Source: Rhodanobacter denitrificans (GTDB lineage Bacteria > Pseudomonadota > Gammaproteobacteria > Xanthomonadales > Rhodanobacteraceae). From it: DNA of 64,000 nucleotides. Shown in pieces: positions 13,882 through 22,600 of this stretch (position 1 is the stretch's first letter; the number at the start of each line of letters is the position of its first letter). The stretch spans positions 124,001-188,000 of the forward strand of contig NZ_QFWQ01000006.1 in assembly GCF_003335105.1 (NCBI RefSeq), read 5' to 3'. The translations under genes and the position numbers were made by a program. The notes beneath the pieces are model-generated. The model was given only the letters and a program-made list of their open reading frames with translations, was not told where the DNA came from and made no database searches.

Positions 13882-15510
13882 TCAGGCGAGTTGCTCGTAA
13901 GCGGGCAGGGTGAGGAAGTCGCCAAGCGTGCTGGCGTGGGTCATCGCCGTGAGCAGGGCGGCCGCGGCATCGGCACGGGTGGCCCCGGGATGACGGCTGT
14001 CGCGCAGGCGATGGGTGTGTGCGGCCACGGCGTGGTCGAACAGGGCGAAGTCGATCGGCGCGTGGTCGGGGAATTCCAGGTGGTCCCCAGCCAACGTCCC
14101 GCCGGCCGGCGCGTCGGCGTGGTGCAGCCACTGCCACAGTTGCGCGCGGGCGATTTCGGCGGTTGCGGCGTCCTCCATCAGGTGATGGATCGGCACGCAG
14201 CCCAGGCCGTCCAGCCAGGCGGCGGTGTAGCGCAGGCAGACCTCGACGTTGTTGTCGAAGCCGGCGCGGGTGATCGTGCCGTTCGGCGCGGCGAGCAGCT
14301 GTTCGCGGCTCACCTGCACGTCCTGGCGCAGCGTGCCCAGCTGGTTCGGCGCCGGCATGTATTCATCGAAAATCTGCTGCGCCACCGGCACCAGAGCGGG
14401 ATGCGCCACCCAGGTGCCGTCGTGGCCGGCGTTGACCTCGCGCAGCTTGTCGGCACGCACCTTGGCCAGCGCGGCCTCGTTCGCCGCGTCGTCGCCCTTG
14501 ATCGGGATCTGCGCGGCCATGCCGCCCATCGCGAACGCGCCGCGGCGGTGGCAGGTCTGGATCAGCAGCTCGGAATACGCCTTCAGGAAGGGCGCGGTCA
14601 TCTGCACCTGGCCGCGCTCCGGCAGCAGGCGGTCGCGATGGCCTCTCAGAGTTTTCAGATAGGAGAAGATGTAATCCCAGCGGCCGCAGTTGAGCCCGAC
14701 CGCGCGGCGGCGCAGCGCGTGCAGGATCTCGTGCATCTGGAACGCCGCCGGCAAGGTCTCGATCAGCACGGTGGCCTTCATCGTGCCGGCCGGCAGCTGC
14801 AGCTCGTCCTCGGCGGCGACCATCACCGCGTCCCACAGTGCGGCTTCCTCCATCGCCTCGAGCTTGGGCAGGTAGAAGTACGGGCCGCGGTCGCGGCCGT
14901 GCAGCGCGCGGGCGTTGTGAAACACGAACAGCCCGAAATCGACCAGCGCGCCGGCCATCGCTTCGCCGGCCACGCTGAAGAACTTGTCGTGCAGGTGCCA
15001 GCCTCGGGGGCGCACCACCAGCACGGCCGGATTGTCTTTGACGCGGTAGCTCTTGCCCTCGGGCGACGTGAAGCCGATCGTGCCGTTCACCGCGTCGCGC
15101 AGGTTGAGCTGGCCATCGAGCTGGTTGGCGAAGGTCGGCGCCGAGGAATCCTCGAAGTCGGCCATGAACACCTTCGCGCCGGAGTTGAGCGCGTTGATGA
15201 TCATCTTGCGCTCGACCGGGCCGGTGATCTCGACGCGGCGGTCCTGCAGCACGGCCGGGATCGGAGCCACCGTCCACTCGGATGCGCGGATCGCCGCCGT
15301 ATCGGCACGAAAGTCCGGCAGGTCGCCGGCGTCATAACCGGCCTGGCGTTCGCGCCGGGCCTGCAGCAACTGCTGCCGGGTAGGCTCGAAGCGGCGGTGC
15401 AGCCGGGCCAGGAAGTCCAGTGCCGCGGGGGTCAGGATGCCAGCGTAACCGGCCGTGTCGGCGTGGATCTCGACGGTGCCGGGTGCAAGCCGTTCCTGTG
15501 GGACTGCCAT
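13882..15510 (-). CDS. aceB: Malate synthase A
   Basis: 542 residues. It condenses glyoxylate with acetyl-CoA to malate, the second step of the shunt. Recognisable blocks are [30 protein letters not shown] and [13 protein letters not shown], which carry active-site residues of the AceB family. ATG 15510 has GGAG 7 nt upstream. It is the first gene of aceBA, divergent from a LysR-type regulator across an AT-rich 123-bp gap. Confidence 0.97.
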   Translation of the reverse strand: MAVPQERLAPGTVEIHADTAGYAGILTPAALDFLARLHRRFEPTRQQLLQARRERQAGYDAGDLPDFRADTAAIRASEWTVAPIPAVLQDRRVEITGPVERKMIINALNSGAKVFMADFEDSSAPTFANQLDGQLNLRDAVNGTIGFTSPEGKSYRVKDNPAVLVVRPRGWHLHDKFFSVAGEAMAGALVDFGLFVFHNARALHGRDRGPYFYLPKLEAMEEAALWDAVMVAAEDELQLPAGTMKATVLIETLPAAFQMHEILHALRRRAVGLNCGRWDYIFSYLKTLRGHRDRLLPERGQVQMTAPFLKAYSELLIQTCHRRGAFAMGGMAAQIPIKGDDAANEAALAKVRADKLREVNAGHDGTWVAHPALVPVAQQIFDEYMPAPNQLGTLRQDVQVSREQLLAAPNGTITRAGFDNNVEVCLRYTAAWLDGLGCVPIHHLMEDAATAEIARAQLWQWLHHADAPAGGTLAGDHLEFPDHAPIDFALFDHAVAAHTHRLRDSRHPGATRADAAAALLTAMTHASTLGDFLTLPAYEQLA

Positions 15511-15633
15511 GGGTTCGCTCCGTGTCGTGAATGACTCGAAGCTAGGACAGCAATCATGTATTTGACAAAGTGAATGTTTCAATCATAAATATTGATAAAT
15601 TCAATCCATATTACAAATAACTGAAATACTTGG
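15511..15633. promoter_or_regulatory. Divergent aceB / lysR control region
   Basis: This gap is much richer in A and T than its surroundings. It contains the dyad ATTGATAAATTCAAT (15591-15605), which fits the T-N11-A pattern of LysR-family sites. TTGACA- and TTGATA-like motifs suitable for promoters lie in both directions. Binding by the adjacent LysR protein is inferred from position and symmetry. Confidence 0.5.
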
Positions 15634-16668
15634 ATGAAAAAGCACGCTGGTACGCCAAGCAAGTCAAAAAAAATACACCGCAGCGCAGCAAAAAAGCGTG
15701 CTGGCGGCGAACCCGCCGATGCCGGCCGCTTCTACTACAAGGGCAATCGCCACAAGCAGCTGCGCGCCTTCGTCAGCGTCGTGAAGCTGGGCACGCTGAC
15801 CCGGGCCGCCGAGGCGCTGTTCCTGTCGCAACCCACGATCAGCCTGCAGTTGCAGGCGCTGGAGCGCGAACTGGGCGTGACCCTGCTGGAACGCCGCCGC
15901 CGGCGCATCAACCTCACCGACGCCGGCGAGGCGCTGTACGAGCTGGCGCGACCGCTGGTCGAAGGCTGGGACACGCTGGACCGCGACTTCCAGGCCCGGG
16001 TCAAGGGGCTGCAGGCCGGCCGGCTGACCATTGCCGCCGGCACCTCGACCATCCAGTACCTGCTGCCCGAGCTGGTGCGCCGCTATCGCGAGCGCTTTCC
16101 GGCGGTGCAACTGCAGCTGGCCAACGTCACCGGCAAGGATGGCCTGGCGATGTTGCGTGCGGACGAGGCCGACTTCGCGGTCGGCTCGATGCTGGACGTG
16201 CCCAACGACATCGCCTGGGCGCCGGTGCAGCACTACGACCCGATGCTGATCCTGCCGCCGGACCATCCGCTGGCGGCGAAGGAGAAGATCACGCTGGAGG
16301 ACATCTCGCCGTACGGCCTGATCCTGCCGCCGCAGCGGCTGTCCACCTACCGCCTAGTCGACCTGGTCTTCCAGCAGCGCCAGATGCCGTACCACGTGGC
16401 GATCGAGGTGGGCGGCTGGGATGTGATCAAGGAATACGTGGCGATGGGCCTGGGCATCTCGATCGTCACCGGCATCTGCATCACCGAGGCCGATCACGCG
16501 CGGCTGGCGGTGCGCAACATGAAGCAATACTTCCCGCAGCGCAGTTACGGCGTGGTGATGCGCAAGGGCAAGTTTCTCAGCGCCGAGGCGCGCGCCTTCG
16601 TCGACCTGATCCGGCCCGGCCTGCTGACCCATCGCGACTACGACGAGCCGGGTCATTCGGGGCGGTGA
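15634..16668 (+). CDS. LysR family transcriptional regulator (CysB-like), probable regulator of aceBA
   Basis: 344 residues. A lysine-rich N-terminal tail precedes the helix-turn-helix (about 43-100, with LTRAAEALFLSQPTISLQLQ). A periplasmic-binding-protein-like effector domain follows to the end. Adjacency and divergent orientation to aceB suggest control of the glyoxylate shunt. This differs from enterobacteria, where IclR (a different family) does this job. The effector is unknown; acetyl-CoA-related metabolites or glyoxylate would be guesses. The stop lies 3 bp from the stop of the converging LysE gene. Confidence 0.88.
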   Translation: MKKHAGTPSKSKKIHRSAAKKRAGGEPADAGRFYYKGNRHKQLRAFVSVVKLGTLTRAAEALFLSQPTISLQLQALERELGVTLLERRRRRINLTDAGEALYELARPLVEGWDTLDRDFQARVKGLQAGRLTIAAGTSTIQYLLPELVRRYRERFPAVQLQLANVTGKDGLAMLRADEADFAVGSMLDVPNDIAWAPVQHYDPMLILPPDHPLAAKEKITLEDISPYGLILPPQRLSTYRLVDLVFQQRQMPYHVAIEVGGWDVIKEYVAMGLGISIVTGICITEADHARLAVRNMKQYFPQRSYGVVMRKGKFLSAEARAFVDLIRPGLLTHRDYDEPGHSGR

Positions 16669-16671
16669 GGA

Positions 16672-17301
16672 TCATTGGGGGCGCTGCAGCGCCAGTTTCA
16701 GCCCGAACCCCAGCAGTACGCCGCCGCACACGCGGTCCATCCATACGCCGATCCGTGGTCGCCGCTGCAGCAGCCGATGGATGCGCGAGCCGAGCAGGGC
16801 CAGCACCAGCGACCAGCACAGGCCGGTGCCGATGAAGCTCAGGCCGAGTACCAGCAGCCCGAGTTGCGCCCGGGGCGCCTGCAGCGTGACGAATTGCGGC
16901 AGGAAGGCGAGGTAGAACAGCGCCACCTTGGGGTTCAGCACATTGGTGAGCAGGCCCTGGCGGAACGCGGCGGCGAAGCCGTGGCCGCGCGTGGTGGCAG
17001 GTGCATGCATCGCCTGCCTGCCGAGCAGCATGCGCAGGCCGATCCACACCAGGTAGGCGGCGCCGAGGTACTTCAGCGCGGTGAACGCGGTGGCCGAGGT
17101 CATCAGGATCGCCGACAGCCCCAATACCGCGGCCAGCGTGTGCACCACGCAGCCGGCGTTGATGCCCAGTGCGGCGCCGAGGCCGACGACGTGGCCTTCG
17201 CGGCCGCTGCGCGCGAGGATGTAGAACGTGTCCAGCCCCGGCGTGAGGTTCAGCGCGATGCAGGCCAGCAGGAAGGTGTCGTAGTGCTGGATGCCGAGCA
17301 T
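16672..17301 (-). CDS. LysE/RhtB family amino-acid exporter
   Basis: 209 residues with about six hydrophobic segments. The N-terminal LNLTPGLDTFYILARSGREG and the mid motif TNVLNPKVALFYLAFLPQF are hallmarks of LysE/RhtB proteins, which export amino acids such as lysine, homoserine or threonine. Substrate is not predictable. It stands alone between the lysR gene and the acyltransferase. Confidence 0.92.
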   Translation of the reverse strand: MLGIQHYDTFLLACIALNLTPGLDTFYILARSGREGHVVGLGAALGINAGCVVHTLAAVLGLSAILMTSATAFTALKYLGAAYLVWIGLRMLLGRQAMHAPATTRGHGFAAAFRQGLLTNVLNPKVALFYLAFLPQFVTLQAPRAQLGLLVLGLSFIGTGLCWSLVLALLGSRIHRLLQRRPRIGVWMDRVCGGVLLGFGLKLALQRPQ

Positions 17302-17331
17302 GGAGGGATCCGGAAGGCGGAGGAGAGGCAG

Positions 17332-17928
17332 TCAGACGTTGCGATGCTTGCCACGGAACGGTGCGTAGAACGCACGCAGGCGTGCGAGATCCGCTTCCAT
17401 GTCGGCGCTGGTGTCGAGCAGCGGACCGAGCTGGATGGTCTTGTCGGGGTAGTGGAACGCCACCGGGAAGATCGGCACGCCGGCCTCGCGGGCGATGCGC
17501 CAGAAGCCGCTCTTCCAACGCTTCACCGGCTTGCGCGTGCCCTCCGGCGCAATGCCCAGCCACAGCCGGTCGCGCTGGCGGAACTGGTCGATCGTCTGCT
17601 CGACCACGCCCTGCGCGCTGCCGCGATCGATCGCCATGCCGCCCAGCCGTCGCAGCAGGGCGCCCAGCGGCCAGAAGAACAGCTCCCGCTTGCCCATGAA
17701 ATGCACGTCGGCGCCGACCGCCACCTTGATCAGCAGCCCCCATACGCCGTCCCACCAGGACGAGTGCGGCGCGGCGATAAGCACCAGTTTGGGCACGTCG
17801 GGGAACTCGCCGACCAGGCTCCAGCCGGCCATGCGTAGTGCCGCGCGGCAGGTGCGGCGTTGCCAGCCGTCACGCAGATGGGGCATCAGCGCCGGCAGCT
17901 GGGCGGGAGTGAACAGGCGTCCCTTCAT
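17332..17928 (-). CDS. 1-acyl-glycerol-3-phosphate-type acyltransferase (PlsC-like)
   Basis: 198 residues. The acyltransferase motif HX4D is HSSWWD (His55-Asp60), and the second motif is APEGTRKP (Glu129-Arg132). The protein lacks a long N-terminal membrane region and belongs to the short PlsC-like group, which acylates lysophospholipids or related acceptors. It overlaps the end of arfB by 4 bp (ATGA), so the two are translationally coupled. Its precise acceptor is unknown. Confidence 0.87.
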   Translation of the reverse strand: MKGRLFTPAQLPALMPHLRDGWQRRTCRAALRMAGWSLVGEFPDVPKLVLIAAPHSSWWDGVWGLLIKVAVGADVHFMGKRELFFWPLGALLRRLGGMAIDRGSAQGVVEQTIDQFRQRDRLWLGIAPEGTRKPVKRWKSGFWRIAREAGVPIFPVAFHYPDKTIQLGPLLDTSADMEADLARLRAFYAPFRGKHRNV

Positions 17929-18347
17929 TCGAAGTCCGGTTTGCGCGAACGCGTCTGCTTGATCCTGCCGCGTTGCTGCTTGCCGACCAGGCGGCGCTCC
18001 TTCGAGGCGCGGGTCGGCTTGGTGGCCACGCGTTTCTTCGGCGCCAGCAGCACGCCACGGATCAGCTCGACCAGCCGCTCGCGTACGTCGTCGCGATTGC
18101 GGCCCTGGTCGCGGAACCGGCGACCCTGGATCACCAGCACGCCCTCGGCGGTGAGCCGGCGGTCGCGCCGGGCGAGCAATCGGGTGCGGACTTCCTCCGG
18201 CAGCGACGGCGAGCCCGCCACGTCGAAGCGCAACTCCACCGCGCTCTCGGTGCGGTTCACATGCTGGCCGCCCGGACCATCGGCGCGCAGGAAGCGCTCG
18301 ACCAGTTCGGATTCGGGCAGGGCAAGGGTGCGGCTGATGGTCAGCAT
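17925..18347 (-). CDS. arfB: Alternative ribosome-rescue factor ArfB (peptidyl-tRNA hydrolase)
   Basis: 140 residues, the same length as E. coli ArfB. The catalytic GGQ is at residues 26-28 in DGPGGQHVNRTES. The C-terminal tail is rich in Lys and Arg, which in ArfB enters the empty mRNA channel of stalled ribosomes. The frame stays open upstream through a repeat, but homology starts at MLTISRTLAL. Confidence 0.95.
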   Translation of the reverse strand: MLTISRTLALPESELVERFLRADGPGGQHVNRTESAVELRFDVAGSPSLPEEVRTRLLARRDRRLTAEGVLVIQGRRFRDQGRNRDDVRERLVELIRGVLLAPKKRVATKPTRASKERRLVGKQQRGRIKQTRSRKPDFE

Positions 18348-18360
18348 GCGGGAAGTGTAG

Positions 18361-18485
18361 GGGAGAAGCGAGGAGTGAGTGGAGAGGGCGCGAGGAGGGA
18401 GTGGAGAGAAGTGAGGAGTGAGAGAAAAGCGCTGGTACGGCTTGCCCTGGCTCTCTCGTTTCTCACTTCTCTCCACTCACTTCTG
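18361..18485. repeat. Purine-rich inverted repeat, copy 3
   Basis: The left part contains two GAGTGGAGAG blocks. The stretch 18399-18415 (GAGTGGAGAGAAGTGAG) is the exact reverse complement of 18462-18478. It supplies the stop codon and the last few codons of truC. It has the same family features as 10514-10616 and 12456-12567. Confidence 0.8.
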
Positions 18486-19185
18486 CCCCAAGCCTCCAGC
18501 CGAAGCGATCAAGCAGCCCGGCGTACGCGGCGTCCAGCGGTGCCTCGATCTCCATCGCCGTGCCGCTCAGCGGATGCGCGAAGCGCAGCCGCCACGCGTG
18601 CAGCAGCATCCGGTGGCAGCCGAAGTGTTGCTTGTACAGCCGGTTGTGGTCGCCGCGGCCGTGCTGGCAATCGCCGATCACCGGGTGGTGGATGTGCGCC
18701 AGGTGCTTGCGGATCTGGCGGAAGCGGCCGCTTTCCGGCTCGGCCAGCAATAGCGAGTAGCGTTGCTGCGGGTAGCGGCCGAGCGCGATCGGCACCTCGA
18801 TCGTGGCCAGCCGCCGGTAGTGTGTGCGCGCCTCGCGGCGCGGACCGGTTTCGCGCGAACCGGGCAGCGGATAATCGATCAGGCCCTCGGCCGGTTCCGG
18901 CCAGCCGCGCACCACGGCGAGGTATTGCTTGTGCACCAGGCGGCCCATGAACTGCTCGCCCAGCGCGGTGGCGACTTCCTTGCTGCGCGCCACCAGCAGC
19001 ACGCCGCTGGTGGCGCGGTCGAGCCGGTGCGCCAGGTACACGCTGTCGCCGATCTGCTCGCGCAGCAGATCGATCAGGAACTCCTCCGCGTTGCCCACCA
19101 TCTTCGAACGATGCACGGCAAGGTTCGCGGGCTTGTTCACCGCGATCAGGGCGTCGTCCTGGTGGAGGATGTCGAGCATTTCCAT
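18463..19185 (-). CDS. truC: tRNA pseudouridine(65) synthase TruC-like (RluA family)
   Basis: 240 residues. The RluA-family catalytic motif is AHRLDRATSG with Asp56. The N-terminal ILHQDDALIAVNKPANLAVHRS and the FRQIRKHLAHIHHPVIGDCQHGRGDHN region match TruC, which modifies U65 in tRNA. No S4 domain is present, as expected for TruC. The C-terminal EVSGEK is encoded within the purine-rich repeat, so the natural end may have been changed by repeat insertion. Confidence 0.88.
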   Translation of the reverse strand: MEMLDILHQDDALIAVNKPANLAVHRSKMVGNAEEFLIDLLREQIGDSVYLAHRLDRATSGVLLVARSKEVATALGEQFMGRLVHKQYLAVVRGWPEPAEGLIDYPLPGSRETGPRREARTHYRRLATIEVPIALGRYPQQRYSLLLAEPESGRFRQIRKHLAHIHHPVIGDCQHGRGDHNRLYKQHFGCHRMLLHAWRLRFAHPLSGTAMEIEAPLDAAYAGLLDRFGWRLGAEVSGEK

Positions 19186-19220
19186 CCGTCGAGCGAGGTG
19201 TTGATGCGGTTACGGGGCGA

Positions 19221-19278
19221 CGTAGGGCGGGCACTGCCCGCCGGCTCTTGACGGGCGGCGGCCAGTGCCCGCCCTACG
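19221..19278. repeat. Palindromic CGTAGGGCGGGC element, copy 1
   Basis: CGTAGGGCGGGCACTG (19221-19236) and CAGTGCCCGCCCTACG (19263-19278) are perfect inverted repeats of 16 bp. A second member with the same ends is at 31489-31559. It lies between truC and the end of ubiB. No direct duplication is seen around it. Confidence 0.85.
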
Positions 19279-19298
19279 TCCGATGGATTTCGTGCCGA

Positions 19299-20948
19299 TC
19301 AGCGCGAGCGCGGCCAGCCGGTCGCGAACGCGAGCAGGCCGGCGATTCCGGCGCCGAGCGGGAGCCAGATGCCATGTTGCGGCGCCAGTGTCCACAAGAG
19401 GATCGAGCCGATCAGGAAGGTGCTGCCGAGCATGCTGCAGGCGAGCAGCTTGTGCTGGCGGTGGGCGCTGTCCAGGCTCAGCTTGAGCGCCAGCGGGTCG
19501 CTTGTCGCGCGCTGCTCGCCGCGCGCGATCTGGCGCAACGCGTCGCGTACCAGCTCGGGGAGTTGCGGCGCTTCGTGCAGCCACTCGGGCAACCGCCTGC
19601 GTACTTCGCGCAGGGTGCGCCGCGGGCTGTAGCGTTCGCGCAGGATGCGTTTCAGCACGGGATGCGCCACCGCCCAGATGTCGATCTCCGGATCGAGCAT
19701 GCGGCCGACGCCCTCGATGTTGAGCAGGGTCTTCTGCAGCAGGATCAGCTGCGGCTGCAGCGTCAGCTGGAAGCGACGCGCAGTCTGGAACAGCTTCACC
19801 ACCAGCTCTGCCAGCGAGATCTGCGCCAGCGGGCGGGTGAAGTACGGCTCGCACACCGTGCGTACCGCCGCTTCCAGTTCGTCCAGTCGCACGTCGGCGG
19901 GCATCCAGCCGGCGTCCACGTGCAGCTTGGCGATGCGCGCATAGTCGCGCTCGAACAGCGCGATGAAGTTCTGTGCCAGCCAGTACTGGTCGGCCTCGGG
20001 CAGCGAGCCCATGATGCCGAAGTCCAGCGCGATGAAGCGCGGTTCGCCGGTGCGCGTGGGGTCGACCCAGATGTTGCCGGGGTGGGCGTCGGCGTGGAAG
20101 AAGTTGTCGCGGAACACCTGCTCGTAGAACACCCGCACGCCCTTGGCGGCGAGCGCCTTGCGGTCCAGCCCGGCGGCGTCGATCGCGGCGATGTCGTCGC
20201 TGCTGATGCCGTGCACGCGCTCCAGCGTGAGCACGCGCGCACTGGTCAGTTCCCAGTGCACCGCCGGCACGTACAGGTCGGTGCCGCTGTCGAAGTTGCG
20301 CTTGAGCAGGCTGGCGCTGGCGCCTTCGCGCTGCAGGTCCAGTTCGTTCTCCAGCATTTTCTCGACTTCGGCCACCACGTCGAGCGGGCGGATCTTGTCG
20401 GCGTTCGGGTGCCAGCGCCGGGCCAGCTCGCCCAGCGAGCGCAGCAGCTTCACGTCGCGGGCGATCTGCGCGTCGATGCCGGGGCGCAGCACCTTCACCA
20501 CCACCTCGCGGCCGTCGTGCAGGGTAGCCGCGTGCACTTGCGCGATCGAGGCGGAGGCCAGTGGCGTTTCGTCGAATTGGGCGTATAGACGGTCAATCGT
20601 TGATTTCAGTTCCTGCTCGACGATGGTGCGCGCCGCGCTTCCGGGGAACGGCGCGACCTGATCCTGCAGCAGGGCCAGTTCGTCGGCGACGTCCACCGGC
20701 ACCAGGTCACGGCGGGTGGACAGTACCTGGCCGGCCTTGACGAAGATCGGACCCAGCTCGGTCAACGCGTGGCGCAGGCGCGCGCCGCGCGGCATGCCGC
20801 GGATGTCGGTACGTGGTCGCGCCACCAGGGGGCGCAGCAGCTTCAGTGGGCGATACAGGTGGGCGGCGTCGACCAGTTCGTCGAGCCGGTACGCCAGCAG
20901 CACCGAGGCGACCCGCAGCAGGCGCGGCACCACCTTCAGCGGCGTCAC
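19299..20948 (-). CDS. ubiB: Ubiquinone biosynthesis protein UbiB (ABC1/COQ8 family atypical kinase)
   Basis: 549 residues. The family KxGQ motif lies in [13 protein letters not shown] (Lys71). The kinase-like core includes [20 protein letters not shown] and the metal-binding ALDFGIMG. Two hydrophobic helices at the C-terminus (about 500-545) anchor it to the membrane. UbiB supports ubiquinone synthesis, perhaps by moving hydrophobic intermediates. It overlaps ubiJ by 4 bp, so the two are co-translated. Confidence 0.96.
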   Translation of the reverse strand: MTPLKVVPRLLRVASVLLAYRLDELVDAAHLYRPLKLLRPLVARPRTDIRGMPRGARLRHALTELGPIFVKAGQVLSTRRDLVPVDVADELALLQDQVAPFPGSAARTIVEQELKSTIDRLYAQFDETPLASASIAQVHAATLHDGREVVVKVLRPGIDAQIARDVKLLRSLGELARRWHPNADKIRPLDVVAEVEKMLENELDLQREGASASLLKRNFDSGTDLYVPAVHWELTSARVLTLERVHGISSDDIAAIDAAGLDRKALAAKGVRVFYEQVFRDNFFHADAHPGNIWVDPTRTGEPRFIALDFGIMGSLPEADQYWLAQNFIALFERDYARIAKLHVDAGWMPADVRLDELEAAVRTVCEPYFTRPLAQISLAELVVKLFQTARRFQLTLQPQLILLQKTLLNIEGVGRMLDPEIDIWAVAHPVLKRILRERYSPRRTLREVRRRLPEWLHEAPQLPELVRDALRQIARGEQRATSDPLALKLSLDSAHRQHKLLACSMLGSTFLIGSILLWTLAPQHGIWLPLGAGIAGLLAFATGWPRSR

Positions 20949-21595
20949 GCGGCGTTGCCCTGCAGGCGCTGCAACAGCCGCTGCACGCGTGATTCGAGCC
21001 GTTCGCTGCGTTCGCGCAAGGTGTCCACGCCGTCGAGGAAACCCTCGACCTCGCCCGGCGCCATTGCCACACGCGCCTCGTCGCGCAGCCAGTCGGCGGT
21101 GTCCTCGGTGAGGTGGCCGGCGGTCTCGCGGGCGTGGGCTAGGCCCTTGCGCACGGCCTTCGCCAGCGGTACGCCGAGCACGTCGCCGAAGGTGCGCGCG
21201 AACGCTTCCTCGAAATCCGGGGCGAACTTGCCGGCCAGTTTCTCCAGCCGGCGTGCCAGTTCGGCGTCGCCGGCGATCTCCACCTTGCCCGGCGCGATGC
21301 CGTCGTCGTCGCGGCGGAACATCATCGCCAGCAGGCTGCCCGGCGTGGCGGCCACCTTCAGCTGGCTGTCGTCCTGCGGCGGACCCACTCGCAAGCGCGT
21401 GTCGTCGACGGTTACTGCCAGTGCGAGTTCCGGTCCGCGCAGATGCAGCTGCACGCTGCGGCCGTTCAGTGCGACCAGCCGCTGCTGCGTGTCCGGGTCC
21501 AGCGACAAGGTGTGGTTCAGCGCGGTTTCCAGCGCGCGGCCGGCGAGCTTGCGCAGCGGCTGCGGCAACCAGGAGTTGGGAGTGGCGGCGTTCAT
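20945..21595 (-). CDS. ubiJ: Ubiquinone biosynthesis accessory factor UbiJ (SCP2 domain)
   Basis: 216 residues. An SCP2-like lipid-binding domain (about 20-120) is followed by a C-terminal helical part with a coiled coil ending [10 protein letters not shown]. UbiJ binds ubiquinone precursors and pairs with UbiK in the Ubi complex. ATG 21593-21595 (MNAATPNSW) is chosen by length and homology; codons upstream are not conserved. In E. coli the order is ubiE-ubiJ-ubiB. Here ubiE is 28 kb away. Confidence 0.92.
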   Translation of the reverse strand: MNAATPNSWLPQPLRKLAGRALETALNHTLSLDPDTQQRLVALNGRSVQLHLRGPELALAVTVDDTRLRVGPPQDDSQLKVAATPGSLLAMMFRRDDDGIAPGKVEIAGDAELARRLEKLAGKFAPDFEEAFARTFGDVLGVPLAKAVRKGLAHARETAGHLTEDTADWLRDEARVAMAPGEVEGFLDGVDTLRERSERLESRVQRLLQRLQGNAA

Positions 21596-21623
21596 CCGGC
21601 GATTGTAGCCCGCCGGCAAGGCG

Positions 21624-22094
21624 CTAGGCCTTCACCGCGCCGGGGAAGCCGAGCTGGCGCCACGCTTCGTAGACGGCCACGGCGACCGTGTTCGACAGGT
21701 TCAGGCTGCGGCTGTCCGGGCACATCGGCAGGCGCAGGCGTTGTCCGGCGGGAATGGTTTCCAGCACCTCGCTCGGCAGGCCGGCGGTCTCACAGCCGAA
21801 CAGCAGTGCGTCGCCGTCGGCGAAGCAGGCGTCGACGTGGGCGACCTGGCCGCGGGTGGTGAAGGCGAACACCCGCGGCGTGCCGATTGCGTCGAGACAG
21901 GGCGCCAGATCGTCGTGCACCGCGACGCTGGCGTACTCGTGGTAGTCCAGCCCGGCGCGCCGCAGCCGGGCATCGTCGAGCGCGAAACCGAGCGGGCGGA
22001 TGAGGTGCAGCGCCGCGCCGGTGTTCGCGCACAGGCGAATCACGTTGCCGGTGTTCGGCGGGATCTCGGGACGGAACAGGATGACGTGGAGCAT
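21624..22094 (-). CDS. trmL: tRNA (cytidine/uridine-2'-O)-methyltransferase TrmL (SPOUT)
   Basis: 156 residues (E. coli 157). Typical elements are the start [20 protein letters not shown], the SAM-knot segments [11 protein letters not shown] and [15 protein letters not shown]. TrmL methylates the wobble base ribose of tRNA-Leu isoacceptors. Upstream codons to 22412 belong to another small gene's region and do not match the family. Confidence 0.95.
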   Translation of the reverse strand: MLHVILFRPEIPPNTGNVIRLCANTGAALHLIRPLGFALDDARLRRAGLDYHEYASVAVHDDLAPCLDAIGTPRVFAFTTRGQVAHVDACFADGDALLFGCETAGLPSEVLETIPAGQRLRLPMCPDSRSLNLSNTVAVAVYEAWRQLGFPGAVKA

Positions 22095-22135
22095 CCCGCC
22101 ATTATCGCGTGTCCGTGCCGGTCGGCGTCGAGCGC

Positions 22136-22339
22136 TCAGCTGCCAATCCGGGGGCAGACCACACCGTCCGGCGGCAACGCGCAGCTGCTCGGTGCGGCCA
22201 GCAGGATCGCGGCGACGCTGCCCTTGGCGGCAAGCTGCACCGATGCCGGCGTGGTCGTCACCATCGCGGCGAGGATCAGGCTGCAGACCGCCAGGCAAGC
22301 GATGAACAGGCCGTGCAACATCATGGTCTCGAATTTCAT
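22136..22339 (-). CDS. Small hypothetical membrane protein
   Basis: 67 residues beginning [10 protein letters not shown]. One strong hydrophobic helix (about 10-28) is followed by a second weaker one, and the end has cysteines ([12 protein letters not shown]). GGAG lies 8 nt before ATG 22339; ATG 22345 is an alternative with a too-short spacing. Similar short proteins are usually unnamed. No function is proposed. The upstream DNA (22380-22445) is AT-rich and could hold the promoter. Confidence 0.55.
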   Translation of the reverse strand: MKFETMMLHGLFIACLAVCSLILAAMVTTTPASVQLAAKGSVAAILLAAPSSCALPPDGVVCPRIGS

Positions 22340-22600
22340 GGTCATGTCTCCGTATGAAGGGGAAGGTTCCTGTACTTTGTCTACGAGCAATCCCCGTGCC
22401 ATGCAGAGACATGTGGTCAAGTTATTGATTTCTAAAATTTAAATAAGCGGATCAGGCGACCGCGACATTGTCCGCGGACAGCCGTCCGCCCGCGGCCGGA
22501 CAGCCGGACAGGCCGGTCGCGACCGTGCCACAAGTCATTTGCGATGCCTGTGGGGCGTCGCTAGCCTGCGGAGACTTATCCGTGAAACAGGAGGTTCACC

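Noticed and set aside
15634-15720. Lysine-rich N-terminus of the LysR protein as a separate small gene
   Set aside because: It is in frame with the regulator with no stop. A basic tail before the DNA-binding domain is plausible.
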